Positions 1 to 9,021 of a stretch of DNA of 64,000 bases are shown one piece after another. Every line of letters begins with the position of its first letter. Within the stretch, counting starts at the first letter, position 1. The stretch is from JAPOUP01 sp026708635. GTDB lineage: Bacteria; Pseudomonadota; Alphaproteobacteria; Rhodobacterales; Rhodobacteraceae. The notes beneath the pieces were generated by a model that was not told where the DNA came from, ran no database searches, and saw nothing but the letters and a program-made list of their open reading frames with translations. The stretch is from contig OZ241336.1 in assembly GCA_965200115.1 (NCBI GenBank), positions 2,604,001 to 2,668,000 of the forward strand. Reading direction: 5' to 3'. Both the position numbers and the translations under genes were made by a program.

Positions 1-1
1 G

Positions 2-373
2 CCCTACGGAAAGCGCAGCCGCGTCGATTTCCTGCTTCGTGAAACGGGTCTCCCCGATGCGTATGTCGAGGTGAAGAACGTTCATTTACGGCGCGACGGT
101 GACTGGGCGGAATTTCCTGACAGCGTGACTGCCCGCGGCGCGCGACATCTCGGGGATCTGGCGGAAATGGTCACGCGGGGCCATCGCGCCGTGATGCTCT
201 ACATCGTCCAGCGCACCGACTGTGAACGCTTCAGGCTCGCCACGGATCTGGATCCGGCCTACGCCGCCGCCTTCACGCGGGCGCGCAACGCCGGGGTGGA
301 GGCCATCTGCTACGACTGCACGGTTTCTACGGATGGGATCTCCCTTCGTCGGGCGCTTCCCGTCGTGGCGTGA
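2..373 (+). CDS. sfsA: SfsA-family protein (DNA/RNA nuclease-like, 'sugar fermentation stimulation'), C-terminal part
   Basis: Open from the left edge of the window, so the N-terminus is missing; about 123 residues are present. The motif VDFLLRE followed by AYVEVKNVHL and the FPDSVTARGARHL segment are hallmarks of the SfsA family, a PD-(D/E)xK-type nuclease fold in which the D and E-x-K of VDFLL...VEVK are the expected metal-site residues. The tail (RHLGDLAEMVTRGHRAVMLYIVQR, broken here only by its length, then ..FTRARNAGVEAICYDC) also fits. It lies about 150 bp upstream of map in the same direction, an arrangement I know from Rhodobacteraceae. The role in the cell is poorly defined in the family; only the family assignment is firm. 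Confidence 0.9.
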   Translation, partial: PYGKRSRVDFLLRETGLPDAYVEVKNVHLRRDGDWAEFPDSVTARGARHLGDLAEMVTRGHRAVMLYIVQRTDCERFRLATDLDPAYAAAFTRARNAGVEAICYDCTVSTDGISLRRALPVVA

Positions 374-524
374 ACGGGCGGCAAACGGACACCGGTGGGG
401 ACAGGCCACGTGCCCGGCCTCCCGGCGGCCCGCCGCTCTTTCCACCCGTTATCAGCGGGCTGACCTCTGGCCCTTTCCGACAGGTTGTCCTAGGTAACCC
501 CCTATGGCCGCAGGGAGAGCAGGT

Positions 525-1340
525 GTGGACAAACGCAATCGGGAACATCTGACAAGGGACGGAATCCGCCTTCATGAGCCCGGCGATTTTGAAGGCATGC
601 ATCGCGCGGGTCGCCTCGCGGCTGAAATACTCGACGCCGTGGCACCCATGGTACGTGTGGGCCAGAGCACCGGTGCCCTTGATGAAGCGATCGGAAAGCT
701 TATTGACGACGCCGGGGCGGTTTCGGCTACCATCGGCTACCGGGGATACAGGCACGCAAGCTGTATTTCCGTGAACCACGTCGTATGCCACGGGATTCCA
801 AGTAAACGGAAAGTTCTCAAGAACGGGGATATCCTGAACATCGACGTCACCGTGATCGTCAATGGATGGCATGGCGACTCATCCAGGATGTATACGGCCG
901 GGACGATCTCCCGCAGGGCCGAACGGCTGATCCGGGTGACGCACGACGCGTTAATGCGGGCCATAGAGGCCGTACGGCCGGGGAACACGTTCGGAGACGT
1001 TGGCCACGCGGTCCAAAATTACGTCGAAAGCCACCGCATGTCGGTCGTACGCGAATTCTGCGGTCACGGTCTGGGTCAGGTGTTCCACGCACCGCCCAAC
1101 GTACTGCATTACGGATCGCCCGGAAGCCACGCCGAGCTGAGAGAAGGCATGTTTTTCACGATCGAGCCTATGGTGAATCTTGGCCGTCCGGAGACCAAAA
1201 TACTGCCGGATGACTGGACCGCGGTAACACGCGACAGATCGCTTTCGGCACAGTTCGAGCATGCGGTGGGCGTGACGGCGGACGGATGCGAAGTGTTCAC
1301 GCTTTCCCCGGCGGGGCTCTTCAGCCCGATCCGGAACTGA
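525..1340 (+). CDS. map: Type I methionine aminopeptidase
   Basis: Removes the initiator methionine from nascent proteins in the cytoplasm. All five metal ligands of the pita-bread fold are visible: D in NIDVT, D in HGDSS, H in CGHGLG, E in TIEPM and E in AQFEHAVG. The start is placed at GTG 525 because AGGGAGA (512-518) sits 6 nt upstream and the resulting N-terminus (VDKRNREHLTRDGIRLHEPG) matches the length usual in the family. An in-frame ATG at 504 has no Shine-Dalgarno sequence. The product is about 271 residues. It follows sfsA and is followed by a gene-poor gap. Function is essentially certain; the start is probable. Confidence 0.95.
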   Translation: MDKRNREHLTRDGIRLHEPGDFEGMHRAGRLAAEILDAVAPMVRVGQSTGALDEAIGKLIDDAGAVSATIGYRGYRHASCISVNHVVCHGIPSKRKVLKNGDILNIDVTVIVNGWHGDSSRMYTAGTISRRAERLIRVTHDALMRAIEAVRPGNTFGDVGHAVQNYVESHRMSVVREFCGHGLGQVFHAPPNVLHYGSPGSHAELREGMFFTIEPMVNLGRPETKILPDDWTAVTRDRSLSAQFEHAVGVTADGCEVFTLSPAGLFSPIRN

Positions 1341-1705
1341 GCGTACGAGGCGGGTAGAGCCGCACCGATTACCGATCCCCTGTTGTGGTCTGAAATCCGG
1401 GTGCCATGGATCTCTGGCCAGCACCCCGGACGGGAACGTCATGGGACCGATCGGTCGCGGAGCGTGTGCGGCCAATTGTCAGGGTTACGGAGCGTGACGT
1501 TCCGTCCACGATCATGACTTATCGCATGGGGAAGACGCTTCGCGGCCCGACCGCCGAAGTATCCGACGATGCCGCGGGATCGGTCGCGAACACCGCGTAA
1601 AACGGATCATTGACGGAGCCGCCCCTGTCGAAGCGCCTTTGGTGGAACGGGAAAACTAATGGCTATTCCGATCACGGGCGCCATGGATGGCCACGCGGCG
1701 GTGTT
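1341..1705. other. Intergenic gap between map and pdxJ
   Basis: About 365 bp between two convergent genes. Only a 64-codon open frame without a ribosome-binding site or family resemblance is present, and I see no RNA gene. In related Rhodobacteraceae pdxJ is, from memory, followed by acpS, lepB and rnc; none is found here, so the conserved cluster breaks in this gap. Confidence 0.5.
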
Positions 1706-2470
1706 TCAGGCGGAGACGGCTTCCCTGCGGGAATCGTCCATTAGCCTGCGCATCTCGTTGATCGCTTCCGCGAGTCCGCGGAATACGGCTTCCCCGATCA
1801 GGAAGTGACCGATGTTCAGTTCGGCCACTTCGGGAAACGCGGAGATGGATCGGACCGTATCATAGGTCAGGCCATGGCCCGCGTGCACCTCAAGGCCCAG
1901 GGAATGCGCGAACGCGGACATGTCCCGCAGCCTTTCGAATTCGCGCCGCGCGTCGTCGAACCGCCCGTCGGAGCGGGCGTCACAATAGGCGCCCGTATGA
2001 AGCTCGACCACCGCGGCACCGGTGCGCCGCGCGGCCTCGACCTGCGATGGATCCGCGGCGATGAAAAGCGATACCCGACAGCCGGCATGAGCCAGCGGCG
2101 CGATGAAGTCCGACAGCCGGCTCTCGTCACCGGAAACCTCAAGCCCGCCCTCGGTCGTCCGCTCCTCGCGCTTCTCGGGTACGATGCATACCGCGTGCGG
2201 CCTATGCCGCAACGCGATCCCCTGCATCTCGGAAGTGGCGGCCATCTCCAGATTGAGTGGCAGCGAGAGATGCGCCATCAGGCCCTCGATGTCCGCGTCG
2301 GAAATATGCCGCCGGTCCTCGCGCAGATGCGCCGTGATGCCATCGGCACCCGCCTCCTGGGCGATTCTCGCGGCCCGGACGGGATCCGGGTAGGACGAGC
2401 CGCGTGCGTTACGGACCGTCGCCACATGGTCAATGTTCACTCCGAGCCTAAGTCTGTCCAATTCCTTCAC
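1706..2470 (-). CDS. pdxJ: Pyridoxine 5'-phosphate synthase
   Basis: Condenses 1-deoxyxylulose 5-phosphate with 3-amino-2-oxopropyl phosphate to give pyridoxine 5'-phosphate, the last ring-forming step of DXP-dependent vitamin B6 synthesis. The TIM-barrel family motifs are all present: LGVNIDHVATVRNARG at residues 8-23, ADGITAHLREDRRHI, NLEMAAT, VPEKREERTTEGG, VELHTGAYC, VHAGHGLTY and AELNIGHFLIGEA. Length (254 residues) is normal. A GGAGGTACC element lies just upstream of the ATG. It is the last gene of a minus-strand run folK-rpoZ-rsh-DUF2062-pdxJ, 10 bp behind the DUF2062 gene, so probably co-transcribed. Confidence 0.97.
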   Translation of the reverse strand: MKELDRLRLGVNIDHVATVRNARGSSYPDPVRAARIAQEAGADGITAHLREDRRHISDADIEGLMAHLSLPLNLEMAATSEMQGIALRHRPHAVCIVPEKREERTTEGGLEVSGDESRLSDFIAPLAHAGCRVSLFIAADPSQVEAARRTGAAVVELHTGAYCDARSDGRFDDARREFERLRDMSAFAHSLGLEVHAGHGLTYDTVRSISAFPEVAELNIGHFLIGEAVFRGLAEAINEMRRLMDDSRREAVSA

Positions 2471-2480
2471 GGGTACCTCC

Positions 2481-3188
2481 TTAGGGATCCGGCAGTCCGG
2501 ATCGTTCCGGATCCCGGTCGACCCCCTTCAGTTCTGTCCGGGCCGGCGCGGCGGCCATTTCCGCCTTCGCCAGCTTCTGTCGGCCCTTCTTAAGCCGTTC
2601 TTTCAGCTTTTTCACCCGACGTTTCTGATAGGCCCCGACAATGGGAACGGTCAGGAAATAGGCCAGTGTTCCGGCGAGAATGCCCGGAGCGATTCCTCCC
2701 GCGACATAGGGCAGGAACACGCGCAGAAAGAACCCCCGCAACTGGCTCCATTCCGTCACGTCGTCGGTGAAAATGGCGGCGATATTGCGCCATAGCTCAA
2801 CGGTTGCCTCGCTGAATTCCACGAAAATCTGGTTCAGCGGCACGTCCACGGACATGCCGAGAATCCATTCGCCGAGTTCGATGCATAACGCGGCAATGAT
2901 TGGAAAGGTCAGCGGATTGCCGATGAAAGTCGCCAGCAACGCGGCGATTATGTTGCCCTGGATGACATACGCCACGGCCGCGGCCAGGATGAAGTGAAAC
3001 CCATACATAGGCGTGAAACAGACAAAAACGCCGGCGGCCACTCCGCGCGCGATCCTGTGCGGTGGGTCGGGAAGGCGGCGTAGACGGTGCACGACGTAAT
3101 ACGCGGCACGCCTCCACCCGCCCCTTGGGTATAGGAACTGGCCAATGACCTGCAGCCAGCTGCGCGCGTCCCGACGTTTGAAGATCAC
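2481..3188 (-). CDS. DUF2062 membrane protein
   Basis: A 235-residue protein with the DUF2062 pattern: an N-terminal basic segment (RGGWRRAAYYVVHRLRRLPDPPHRIARGVAAG), followed by hydrophobic segments VFVCFTPMYGFHFILAAAVAYV, NIIAALLATFIGNPLTFPIIAAL and a C-terminal YVAGGIAPGILAGTLAYFLTV, then a lysine/arginine-rich tail (QKRRVKKLKERLKKGRQKL). It should be an inner-membrane protein. Biochemical function is unknown in the family. Its position between rsh and pdxJ is conserved in Rhodobacteraceae to my knowledge, which suggests shared transcription rather than shared function. Confidence 0.88.
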   Translation of the reverse strand: MIFKRRDARSWLQVIGQFLYPRGGWRRAAYYVVHRLRRLPDPPHRIARGVAAGVFVCFTPMYGFHFILAAAVAYVIQGNIIAALLATFIGNPLTFPIIAALCIELGEWILGMSVDVPLNQIFVEFSEATVELWRNIAAIFTDDVTEWSQLRGFFLRVFLPYVAGGIAPGILAGTLAYFLTVPIVGAYQKRRVKKLKERLKKGRQKLAKAEMAAAPARTELKGVDRDPERSGLPDP

Positions 3189-3208
3189 TTTTCGTCCGCA
3201 GCTCCCGT

Positions 3209-5347
3209 CTAAGGCCGCGGCACGCGCTTCAGATCCCGGTACCTGTCGATCGAAGCCACGTCGCTCTCCGCTTCGATTGACAGCACCACGGCATGAAGAT
3301 GCTCCGCGTCACTGAGGTCCACATCGACTATAAGTTTGTAGAAGTCCGGCTTTCGGTCAATGAACCTAAGATCGGATATATTCGCGCCCTGCTCGCCGAT
3401 GAGGGTGCAGACCCGGCCAAGAACGCCCGCGAAATTGGAAATCGTGATATCGAAGCTTACCGTATGGACCGCCGGATGCGGTCCGGAGTGCCAGTGAAGG
3501 TCAACCCAACGATTGGACTGGTCCTCGAACTCCCGTAAGGCCGGGCAGTCGATCGCATGGACGAACACACCCTTCCCGCTGTATCTGATTCCGGCAATGC
3601 GCTCACCCGGTACGGGCTGGCAGCACTGCGCCCGTTCGAAGTTCTGGCCCGTGGCCAGTCCTACCACCGCGCGGGCCGCGTCTATTTCATCGCCGGTTCT
3701 CGGCGCGAGTTTCGGATAGAGGGTTCCGACCACCTCGTTCCCGCTGATTTTCGCGCGGCCGAGGCCATCGAGAAGTTCCAGGGAGTCCCGCATCCCCAAC
3801 TGCCGCGCCGCGGTGGAAAGGGCCTTTTCGGTGGCACGTTTTCCAACATGGTCGAACGCCACCCGCGCGAGTTCCCGACCGAGCCTGACGAACCGTTCCC
3901 GTTCCTCCTCGCGCAGGGAGCGCCGGATCGCGGACCCCGCCCGGCCTGTCTTCACGATGCTTTCCCATTCGGCGTGCGGCCGCTGACCTTCCGCGGTGAT
4001 TATTTCGACCATCTGACCGTTTTTGATGCGTGTCCAGAGCGGTACGCGCTCATGGTCGATTTTCGCGCCGACACATCTGTCACCGATCCGGGTATGGATC
4101 GCATAGGCGAAGTCCAAAGGAGTCGCGCCGAGCGGCAGTTTGACCACATCGCCTCTTGGCGTGAAGCAGAACACCTTGTCGGAATACATCTCGAGTTTCA
4201 CGTCTTCCATGAACTCGTCGTAACTGTCCGATGTCAGACGTTCCGTCAGGTCGGATATCCACTTTGTGGGATCGACCGCGAAGGGGTTTCCCGCTCTGAC
4301 GCCGTCGCGGTAGGACCAGTGCGCGGCGACCCCGCTCTCGGCCACATCGTGCATCTGCCGAGTGCGGATCTGGATTTCCACACGTCTGCCGGCACGCCCG
4401 GACACGGTTGTATGGATCGACCGGTAACCATTGGATTTCGGCTGGCTGATGTAGTCCTTGAACCTGCCTGGCACGGCGCTCCATCTCTGGTGCATCGCAC
4501 CGAGCGCGCGATAGCAGTCGTCCTTGCCCTCAACCAGGATGCGGAAGCCGTAAATGTCAGAGAGACGGGCGAAACTGAGTTTCTTCTCCTGCATTTTCCG
4601 CCAGATGGAATACGGCTTCTTCGCGCGGCCGATCACTTCGGCCTCGACCCCCGCCCGCGACAGTTCCGCCTTGATGTCCAAAGTGATTTTCTGGACCACG
4701 TCGCCGGTTTCCTTCTGAAGTTTCAGGAAACGGCGCATGATCGAAACGCGGCCTTCCGGATTCAGTACGCTGAAGGCGAGGTCCTCGAGTTCGTCGCGCA
4801 TCCACTGCATTCCCATCCGGCCTGCCAGTGGAGCGAAGACTTCCATCGTCTCCCGCGCTTTCTGCCTCTGTTTTTCCCCATTCAGATGCTTGATGGTTCG
4901 CATGTTATGCAGGCGGTCCGCGAGCTTGACGAGGATGACGCGCGCGTCCCTGGACATCGCCAGGAGCAGTTTGCGGAAGTTCTCGGCCTGCTCCGTATCC
5001 GTGCCGGAAAGCTGCAGGTTGGTCAGTTTGGTCACGCCGTCAACGAGGGTGGCAACCTCGGGGCCGAAACGGCGTCCCGTTTCCTCGAAGGTCGACCTGG
5101 TGTCCTCGATCGTGTCGTGCAGCAATGCGGTGACGATTGTCTGATCGTCCAGGCGCATTTCCGCGAGGATGTAGGCGACCTCGACCGGATGGACTATGTA
5201 GGGCTCGCCCGACTGGCGGAACTGCCCCCTGTGCATGACTTCGCAGTACTCGTACGCTGCGCGGATCAGCGCTCCGTCGGAATTGGAATTATAGGACCGG
5301 AGCTTTTCGACCAGATCCTCGACGTCGATCAGGCGATCCAGTGCCAT
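3209..5347 (-). CDS. Bifunctional (p)ppGpp synthetase/hydrolase (Rsh)
   Basis: Long RelA/SpoT homologue of 712 residues that makes and degrades the stringent-response alarmone. Hydrolase HD domain: R44 in GQFRQSGEPY, H77-D78 and E81-D82 in HDTIEDT, and DRLHNMRT near residue 150, so hydrolysis should be intact. Synthetase domain about 235-350 with SIWRKMQEK, LSDIYGFRILV, GRFKDYI and KSNGYRSIHTTV. TGS domain about 385-445 (VFCFTPRGDVVKLPLGATPLDFAYAIH, quoted in two overlapping halves of the family pattern) and a C-terminal ACT domain from about 640 (HTVSFDITISNFAGVLGRV). Alphaproteobacteria usually have this single Rsh. It lies 15 bp behind rpoZ in the same operon. The symbol varies in the literature (relA, spoT or rsh), so it is left empty. 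Confidence 0.96.
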   Translation of the reverse strand: MALDRLIDVEDLVEKLRSYNSNSDGALIRAAYEYCEVMHRGQFRQSGEPYIVHPVEVAYILAEMRLDDQTIVTALLHDTIEDTRSTFEETGRRFGPEVATLVDGVTKLTNLQLSGTDTEQAENFRKLLLAMSRDARVILVKLADRLHNMRTIKHLNGEKQRQKARETMEVFAPLAGRMGMQWMRDELEDLAFSVLNPEGRVSIMRRFLKLQKETGDVVQKITLDIKAELSRAGVEAEVIGRAKKPYSIWRKMQEKKLSFARLSDIYGFRILVEGKDDCYRALGAMHQRWSAVPGRFKDYISQPKSNGYRSIHTTVSGRAGRRVEIQIRTRQMHDVAESGVAAHWSYRDGVRAGNPFAVDPTKWISDLTERLTSDSYDEFMEDVKLEMYSDKVFCFTPRGDVVKLPLGATPLDFAYAIHTRIGDRCVGAKIDHERVPLWTRIKNGQMVEIITAEGQRPHAEWESIVKTGRAGSAIRRSLREEERERFVRLGRELARVAFDHVGKRATEKALSTAARQLGMRDSLELLDGLGRAKISGNEVVGTLYPKLAPRTGDEIDAARAVVGLATGQNFERAQCCQPVPGERIAGIRYSGKGVFVHAIDCPALREFEDQSNRWVDLHWHSGPHPAVHTVSFDITISNFAGVLGRVCTLIGEQGANISDLRFIDRKPDFYKLIVDVDLSDAEHLHAVVLSIEAESDVASIDRYRDLKRVPRP

Positions 5348-5362
5348 GGCGGGAGCCGCCCG

Positions 5363-5710
5363 TTATCCCGGGTCGTGCGCGGCCATTAGCGCGCGCAGCC
5401 GGTCCTCCGTCAGGTCATCGTCAATGGGTCGGTCGTCTGTATCCACGGGCAGTGACATCTGGACTTCCTCAGGCGTATCCACCTCGTTCTCATGCTGATA
5501 GCTCGCGATCATCCGCTCGCGCAGGTCCTCGGCGCCCTGCGATTCATCGGCGATCTCGCGCAGGGCGACGACTGGATTCTTGTCATTGTCGCGCTCGACG
5601 GTGATCGGCGCGCCGGTGGATATCTCCCTGGCGCGGTGGCTGGCGAGCATGACCAGATCAAATCGATTCGGAACCTTGTCGACGCAGTCTTCGACCGTAA
5701 CACGGGCCAT
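5363..5710 (-). CDS. rpoZ: DNA-directed RNA polymerase omega subunit
   Basis: Small RNA polymerase subunit that helps fold and anchor beta'. The conserved N-terminus MARVTVEDCVDKVPNRFDLV followed by LASHRAREI and VALREIAD is diagnostic. The 115-residue length includes the acidic tail common in Alphaproteobacteria. A GGAGAG ribosome-binding site precedes the ATG. The rpoZ-rsh pairing is widely conserved and physically sensible, because omega contributes to the ppGpp site of RNA polymerase in other proteobacteria. Confidence 0.97.
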   Translation of the reverse strand: MARVTVEDCVDKVPNRFDLVMLASHRAREISTGAPITVERDNDKNPVVALREIADESQGAEDLRERMIASYQHENEVDTPEEVQMSLPVDTDDRPIDDDLTEDRLRALMAAHDPG

Positions 5711-5793
5711 GGCCTCTCCAATTCTGGTTCAGGAAGACGGTAAAGGGGTCTTTTCTACGCGCTGTCACGGCGCTTGGCAAGCGATATGGCGAC

Positions 5794-6414
5794 TCACCTG
5801 GCCTTTCGCAATGGTTTTACCGCGGCGATTTCGGCCCGGGGCAGCGAGTCGTACATCTGCGCGACCGTCAGGCCGCTCACCGGATGCTTCCAGTCGGGCG
5901 CTATCTCCAGAAGCGGGGCCAGCACAAAGGCGCGGTCCTGTAGCCGGGGGTGAGGCAGAACGAGGTCGTCCGGTCCCCTGATTTTCTGGATTTCCGGCGA
6001 AAGATCACGCCATGCCAGGAAAGTGTCCGGATCCGGCAGGACCAAGTCACCGAACGCTATGAGATCAAGGTCGAGCGTCCGACGTCCCCAGCGCGTTTCG
6101 CGCCTGCGTCCGAACTGTATCTCAATCACGTTCAGGGCTTTCAAAACCGCGTGAGCGTCCGCCATCCCCGAGACCATCGCGGCGGCGTTCACGTAGTCGG
6201 GACCCGCGCCTTCAGGAAAACAGGGAGTCGCGAAGATACGGCTTGCGCATTCGACGCGAAACGGTCCCCTTTCCATTCTACGCAGCGCCGCCACCAATGT
6301 TTCCGCCGGTGAGCCGAAACAACCCGGAATGTTGGCCCCCAGCGCGACGAGCGCCCGCGCCCGTAGGGTGGACGCACGCTGCGACGATTTGCTCGGAACG
6401 ATGTCTTGCGGCAC
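5794..6414 (-). CDS. folK: 2-amino-4-hydroxy-6-hydroxymethyldihydropteridine pyrophosphokinase
   Basis: Transfers pyrophosphate from ATP to 6-hydroxymethyl-7,8-dihydropterin in folate synthesis. Family signatures seen: ALGANIPG at the N-terminal strand, NAAAMVSG, RRRETRWGRRTLDLDLIAFGD with the Mg-binding D-x-D, and LPHPRLQDRAFVLAPL. There is an N-terminal extension of about 22 residues before RALVALGANIPG, so a slightly later start cannot be excluded. First gene of the minus-strand folK-rpoZ-rsh run, divergent from the NYN gene; the 116 bp between them should hold both promoters. Confidence 0.95.
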   Translation of the reverse strand: MPQDIVPSKSSQRASTLRARALVALGANIPGCFGSPAETLVAALRRMERGPFRVECASRIFATPCFPEGAGPDYVNAAAMVSGMADAHAVLKALNVIEIQFGRRRETRWGRRTLDLDLIAFGDLVLPDPDTFLAWRDLSPEIQKIRGPDDLVLPHPRLQDRAFVLAPLLEIAPDWKHPVSGLTVAQMYDSLPRAEIAAVKPLRKAR

Positions 6415-6530
6415 TGAATCGGTTCCTGTCTGATGTTAGGTTCGGATCGCCTCCAGCCGGTGGGGCCGAGGCGATCCCTCCATGAATTGAACCACCGATT
6501 TTGCGATTTGGATAACCGAAAGGATCGAAA

Positions 6531-7091
6531 ATGTTCTACAGAGACGAACGGCTTGCGTTGTTCATTGACGGCTCGAACCTTTACGCGGCGGCAAAGGCAC
6601 TTGGGTTTGACATCGATTACAAGCTTCTGCGGCAGGAATTCATGCGGCGCGGAAAGCTGCTGCGCGCGTTCTATTACACCGCCCTTCTGGAAAGCGAGGA
6701 CTATTCGCCAATCCGTCCCCTGGTTGACTGGCTCCAATACAACGGATTTTCCATGGTCACCAAGCCCGCGAAGGAATTCGTCGACAGCATGGGGCGCCGG
6801 AAAGTCAAGGGGAACATGGATATCGAACTCGCGGTGGATGCCATAGAACTCGCTCCGCATGTAGATCATATGGTGCTGTTCTCGGGCGACGGTGACTTCC
6901 GGCCGCTTGTCGAGGCGCTGCAGCGGCGTGGCGTAAGGGTTTCGATCGTCTCGACGACGAGAAGCCAGCCGCCGATGATCGCCGATGAGCTACGCCGTCA
7001 GGCCGACAATTTCATCGAGCTGGACGAACTGAAGGATGTCATCGGCCGCTCGCCGCGCGAGATGGAACCCGAGCCCGTCGTCCAGGAATGA
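6531..7091 (+). CDS. NYN-domain protein (LabA/DUF88 family, putative RNase)
   Basis: 186 residues with the NYN (PIN-like) fold: LALFIDGSNLYAAAKALG at residues 8-25 with the first acidic metal ligand, KGNMDIELAVDAIELAP and HMVLFSGDGDFRPLVEALQRRG with further acidic residues, and VSTTRSQPPMIADELRRQAD. All expected active-site aspartates are present, so nuclease activity is plausible. An AAGGATCG element precedes the ATG. Divergent from folK, as in relatives. The cellular substrate is unknown for this subgroup. Confidence 0.92.
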   Translation: MFYRDERLALFIDGSNLYAAAKALGFDIDYKLLRQEFMRRGKLLRAFYYTALLESEDYSPIRPLVDWLQYNGFSMVTKPAKEFVDSMGRRKVKGNMDIELAVDAIELAPHVDHMVLFSGDGDFRPLVEALQRRGVRVSIVSTTRSQPPMIADELRRQADNFIELDELKDVIGRSPREMEPEPVVQE

Positions 7092-7587
7092 TCCAGGCGG
7101 CGCGGCGGACGGATCCCGTTTCCGCGCGAGCCTGGCCCTGACGTGCCGTTCACGCACACGTCACCCTGGACGGAATTAGCCTGGCGGATCGCTTGGCTCC
7201 CGGGCGATCACCGGCGGTGCGGAAACGGATGAATCCGTGTCGCCGGTTACGGCGGCATCCCGCGGTCTCCTTAGGCGCAGCCCTGACGGTCTGGATGGTT
7301 TAAATGGCGCGTATGGGTTCAGGATCGTTACCGGATCGTCCCGAACGAGACCCGCGGCGGGTAATCCCGGTCCGGGCGACTGACCACCGATCCGTCAATC
7401 CTCTCGGCCAGTCAGCATTTCGGCGGTTTACCGAAGTTTACATCCTGCGCCAAATGCCGGGTATACCGGCCGGACCATACCGTACGGCAGTCACAGTAGG
7501 TGACGGCACTTCCGGGCGTTCCTTGACACCGGTAAAGGAAACAGGGCCAACCTACACTGATGTCTGTCCAAATTACCGAGGAACGAT
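7092..7587. other. Intergenic gap between NYN and methyltransferase genes
   Basis: Nearly 500 bp without a convincing gene. A 95-codon frame here has no ribosome-binding site or family resemblance. A perfect -35-like TTGACA lies at 7523-7528, but no -10 element follows at 16-18 nt, so I do not call a promoter. From memory, relatives often carry ispH before the methyltransferase-rnhA pair; it is not in this gap. Confidence 0.4.
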
Positions 7588-8220
7588 TTGAATCCGAGAG
7601 GCAACGGCGATGCCGTTCATTCCTTCGATGGAACCGGCATGAAAGGGACTATCGAGGTCTACAACCGCATGGCCGACGAATACGTGAACCTGTTCGGGGA
7701 ATCGGTGCCCGCCGAGTTTGAGGAATTCATCGGGTCGGTGCCCCCGCGCTCCACAATTCTTGATCTCGGCTGTGGCCCCGGTCATCACGCGGCCCGCATG
7801 GCGAAGGCCGGGTTTGACGTGCTGGCGGTGGATGGTTCGGCGGAGATGGTGGCGCGAGCCTCATGTCATGATGGCGTCAACGCGATGCACGCGACTTTCG
7901 ACGACATTCCCACGTTCGGGCGGGTCGGCGGCATATGGGCAAGTTTCTCGCTGCTGCACGCCCCGCGCGCCGACCTACCCCGGCATCTGGCGGCCCTGAA
8001 CGTGATCCGCGAACCCGGTAGCCCACTGTTCATCGGCATGAAACTTGGCGGTGGAGAAAGGACGGACCGGCTGGGAAGACATTACAGCTATTATTCTGAG
8101 GATGAGCTGCGCACGATGCTTGTGGACGCTGGATTCGTTCCGGGCGCGGCCCGAACGGGCGTGGGAAAGGGTCTCTCCGGTGACGTCGAGGACTGGATTA
8201 CGATGTTGGCCCATGCCTGA
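7588..8220 (+). CDS. Class I SAM-dependent methyltransferase
   Basis: Methyltransferase of the small-molecule/UbiE-like class. The SAM-binding motif I is TILDLGCGPGHHAARMAKAG, motif II ends VLAVDGSAEMVARA, and post-motifs GIWASFSLLHAPRADLP and a C-terminal YYSEDELRTMLVDAGF complete the fold. The start is TTG 7588, preceded by GAGGAACG; an internal ATG at 7639 gives a 193-residue form beginning MKGTIEVYNRMADEY, which is where family similarity begins, so either is possible. Overlaps rnhA by 8 bp, implying translational coupling. Substrate unknown. Confidence 0.88.
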   Translation: MNPRGNGDAVHSFDGTGMKGTIEVYNRMADEYVNLFGESVPAEFEEFIGSVPPRSTILDLGCGPGHHAARMAKAGFDVLAVDGSAEMVARASCHDGVNAMHATFDDIPTFGRVGGIWASFSLLHAPRADLPRHLAALNVIREPGSPLFIGMKLGGGERTDRLGRHYSYYSEDELRTMLVDAGFVPGAARTGVGKGLSGDVEDWITMLAHA

Positions 8221-8719
8221 GATCATCGCCTATACGGATGGAGCATGCAGCGGAAATCCAGGCCCGGGCGGCTGGGGCGTTCTGCTTGAGGCCCACAGCG
8301 GCGACCGGCTGCTGAAGACCCGTGAACTATGCGGCGGCGCGCGGGACACGACGAACAACCGTATGGAGCTCACGGCCGTGATTTCGGCGCTTGACGCCCT
8401 GACCGAACCTAGCGCGATCACCATAGTTACGGACAGTACCTATGTGAAAGACGGCATCATGAGCTGGATTCACTGCTGGAAGAGGAGGGGTTGGATCACT
8501 TCGGCGAAAAAGCCGGTCAAGAACGCGGATCTCTGGCGGAATCTGGACGACGCCAGGTCGCGGCACAAGGTTGTTTGGAAATGGGTTAAGGGACATGCGG
8601 GCCATCCCGGGAACGAGCGGGCCGACAAACTCGCACGGAAGGGAATGAAACCTTACATGCCCAAGCGATCCGGACAATCCCGGAAGGGCAATGCGAAACA
8701 GCTTGCCGATCCGGGTTAG
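8213..8719 (+). CDS. rnhA: Ribonuclease HI
   Basis: Cleaves the RNA strand of RNA-DNA hybrids. The four carboxylates of the DEDD site are visible: D in IIAYTDGACSGNPGPGGWG, E in NNRMELTAV, D in VTDSTYVKDGI and D in NERADKLAR; the basic-protrusion-like KRRGWITSAKKPVKNADLW is also typical. The start at ATG 8213 lies inside the end of the methyltransferase gene, giving a normal 168-residue protein with a basic tail. A longer reading upstream only duplicates the methyltransferase region out of frame. Confidence 0.96.
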   Translation: MPEIIAYTDGACSGNPGPGGWGVLLEAHSGDRLLKTRELCGGARDTTNNRMELTAVISALDALTEPSAITIVTDSTYVKDGIMSWIHCWKRRGWITSAKKPVKNADLWRNLDDARSRHKVVWKWVKGHAGHPGNERADKLARKGMKPYMPKRSGQSRKGNAKQLADPG

Positions 8720-9021
8720 GCGCGGCCCGGAAAGAAAGAACCGAGCCGGATATCCTGATGCGCCATGGAACGGCGCGTCTTCCCTGTAGTTGCGCGTACC
8801 ACCCGATGACTGTCGCTTCGACCGGTAGCCGACCAGGGCGGTTCAAGGTTTCGTCTCACGGCGAAGAGCGCAACATGCAACACGATAGGGTATGCCATCG
8901 CCGGAATGGGCCAGGAGGATAACGAAGGGAATCAAAGCCTCTCCCGGAGCGGATTTCAAAATACGCCCGCTTTCCCGGACTTCCGGGTTCCCATTTTACG
9001 CGTCATACGCGCAAGGTATCC
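8720..9021. other. Intergenic stretch between rnhA and the Fic operator
   Basis: No gene recognised. The frame of the downstream Fic gene is open through it from 8892, but the translation there looks like random coding and the true start is at 9114. Confidence 0.4.

Noticed and set aside
3557..5389. A 610-codon open frame on the plus strand opposite the rsh gene
   Set aside because: It is the antisense shadow of a conserved Rsh protein with all catalytic motifs; high GC makes stop codons rare. No ribosome-binding site or family resemblance.
7523..7528. Perfect TTGACA as a -35 element before the methyltransferase gene
   Set aside because: No -10-like hexamer at 16-18 nt; the next TACACT is 24 nt away.
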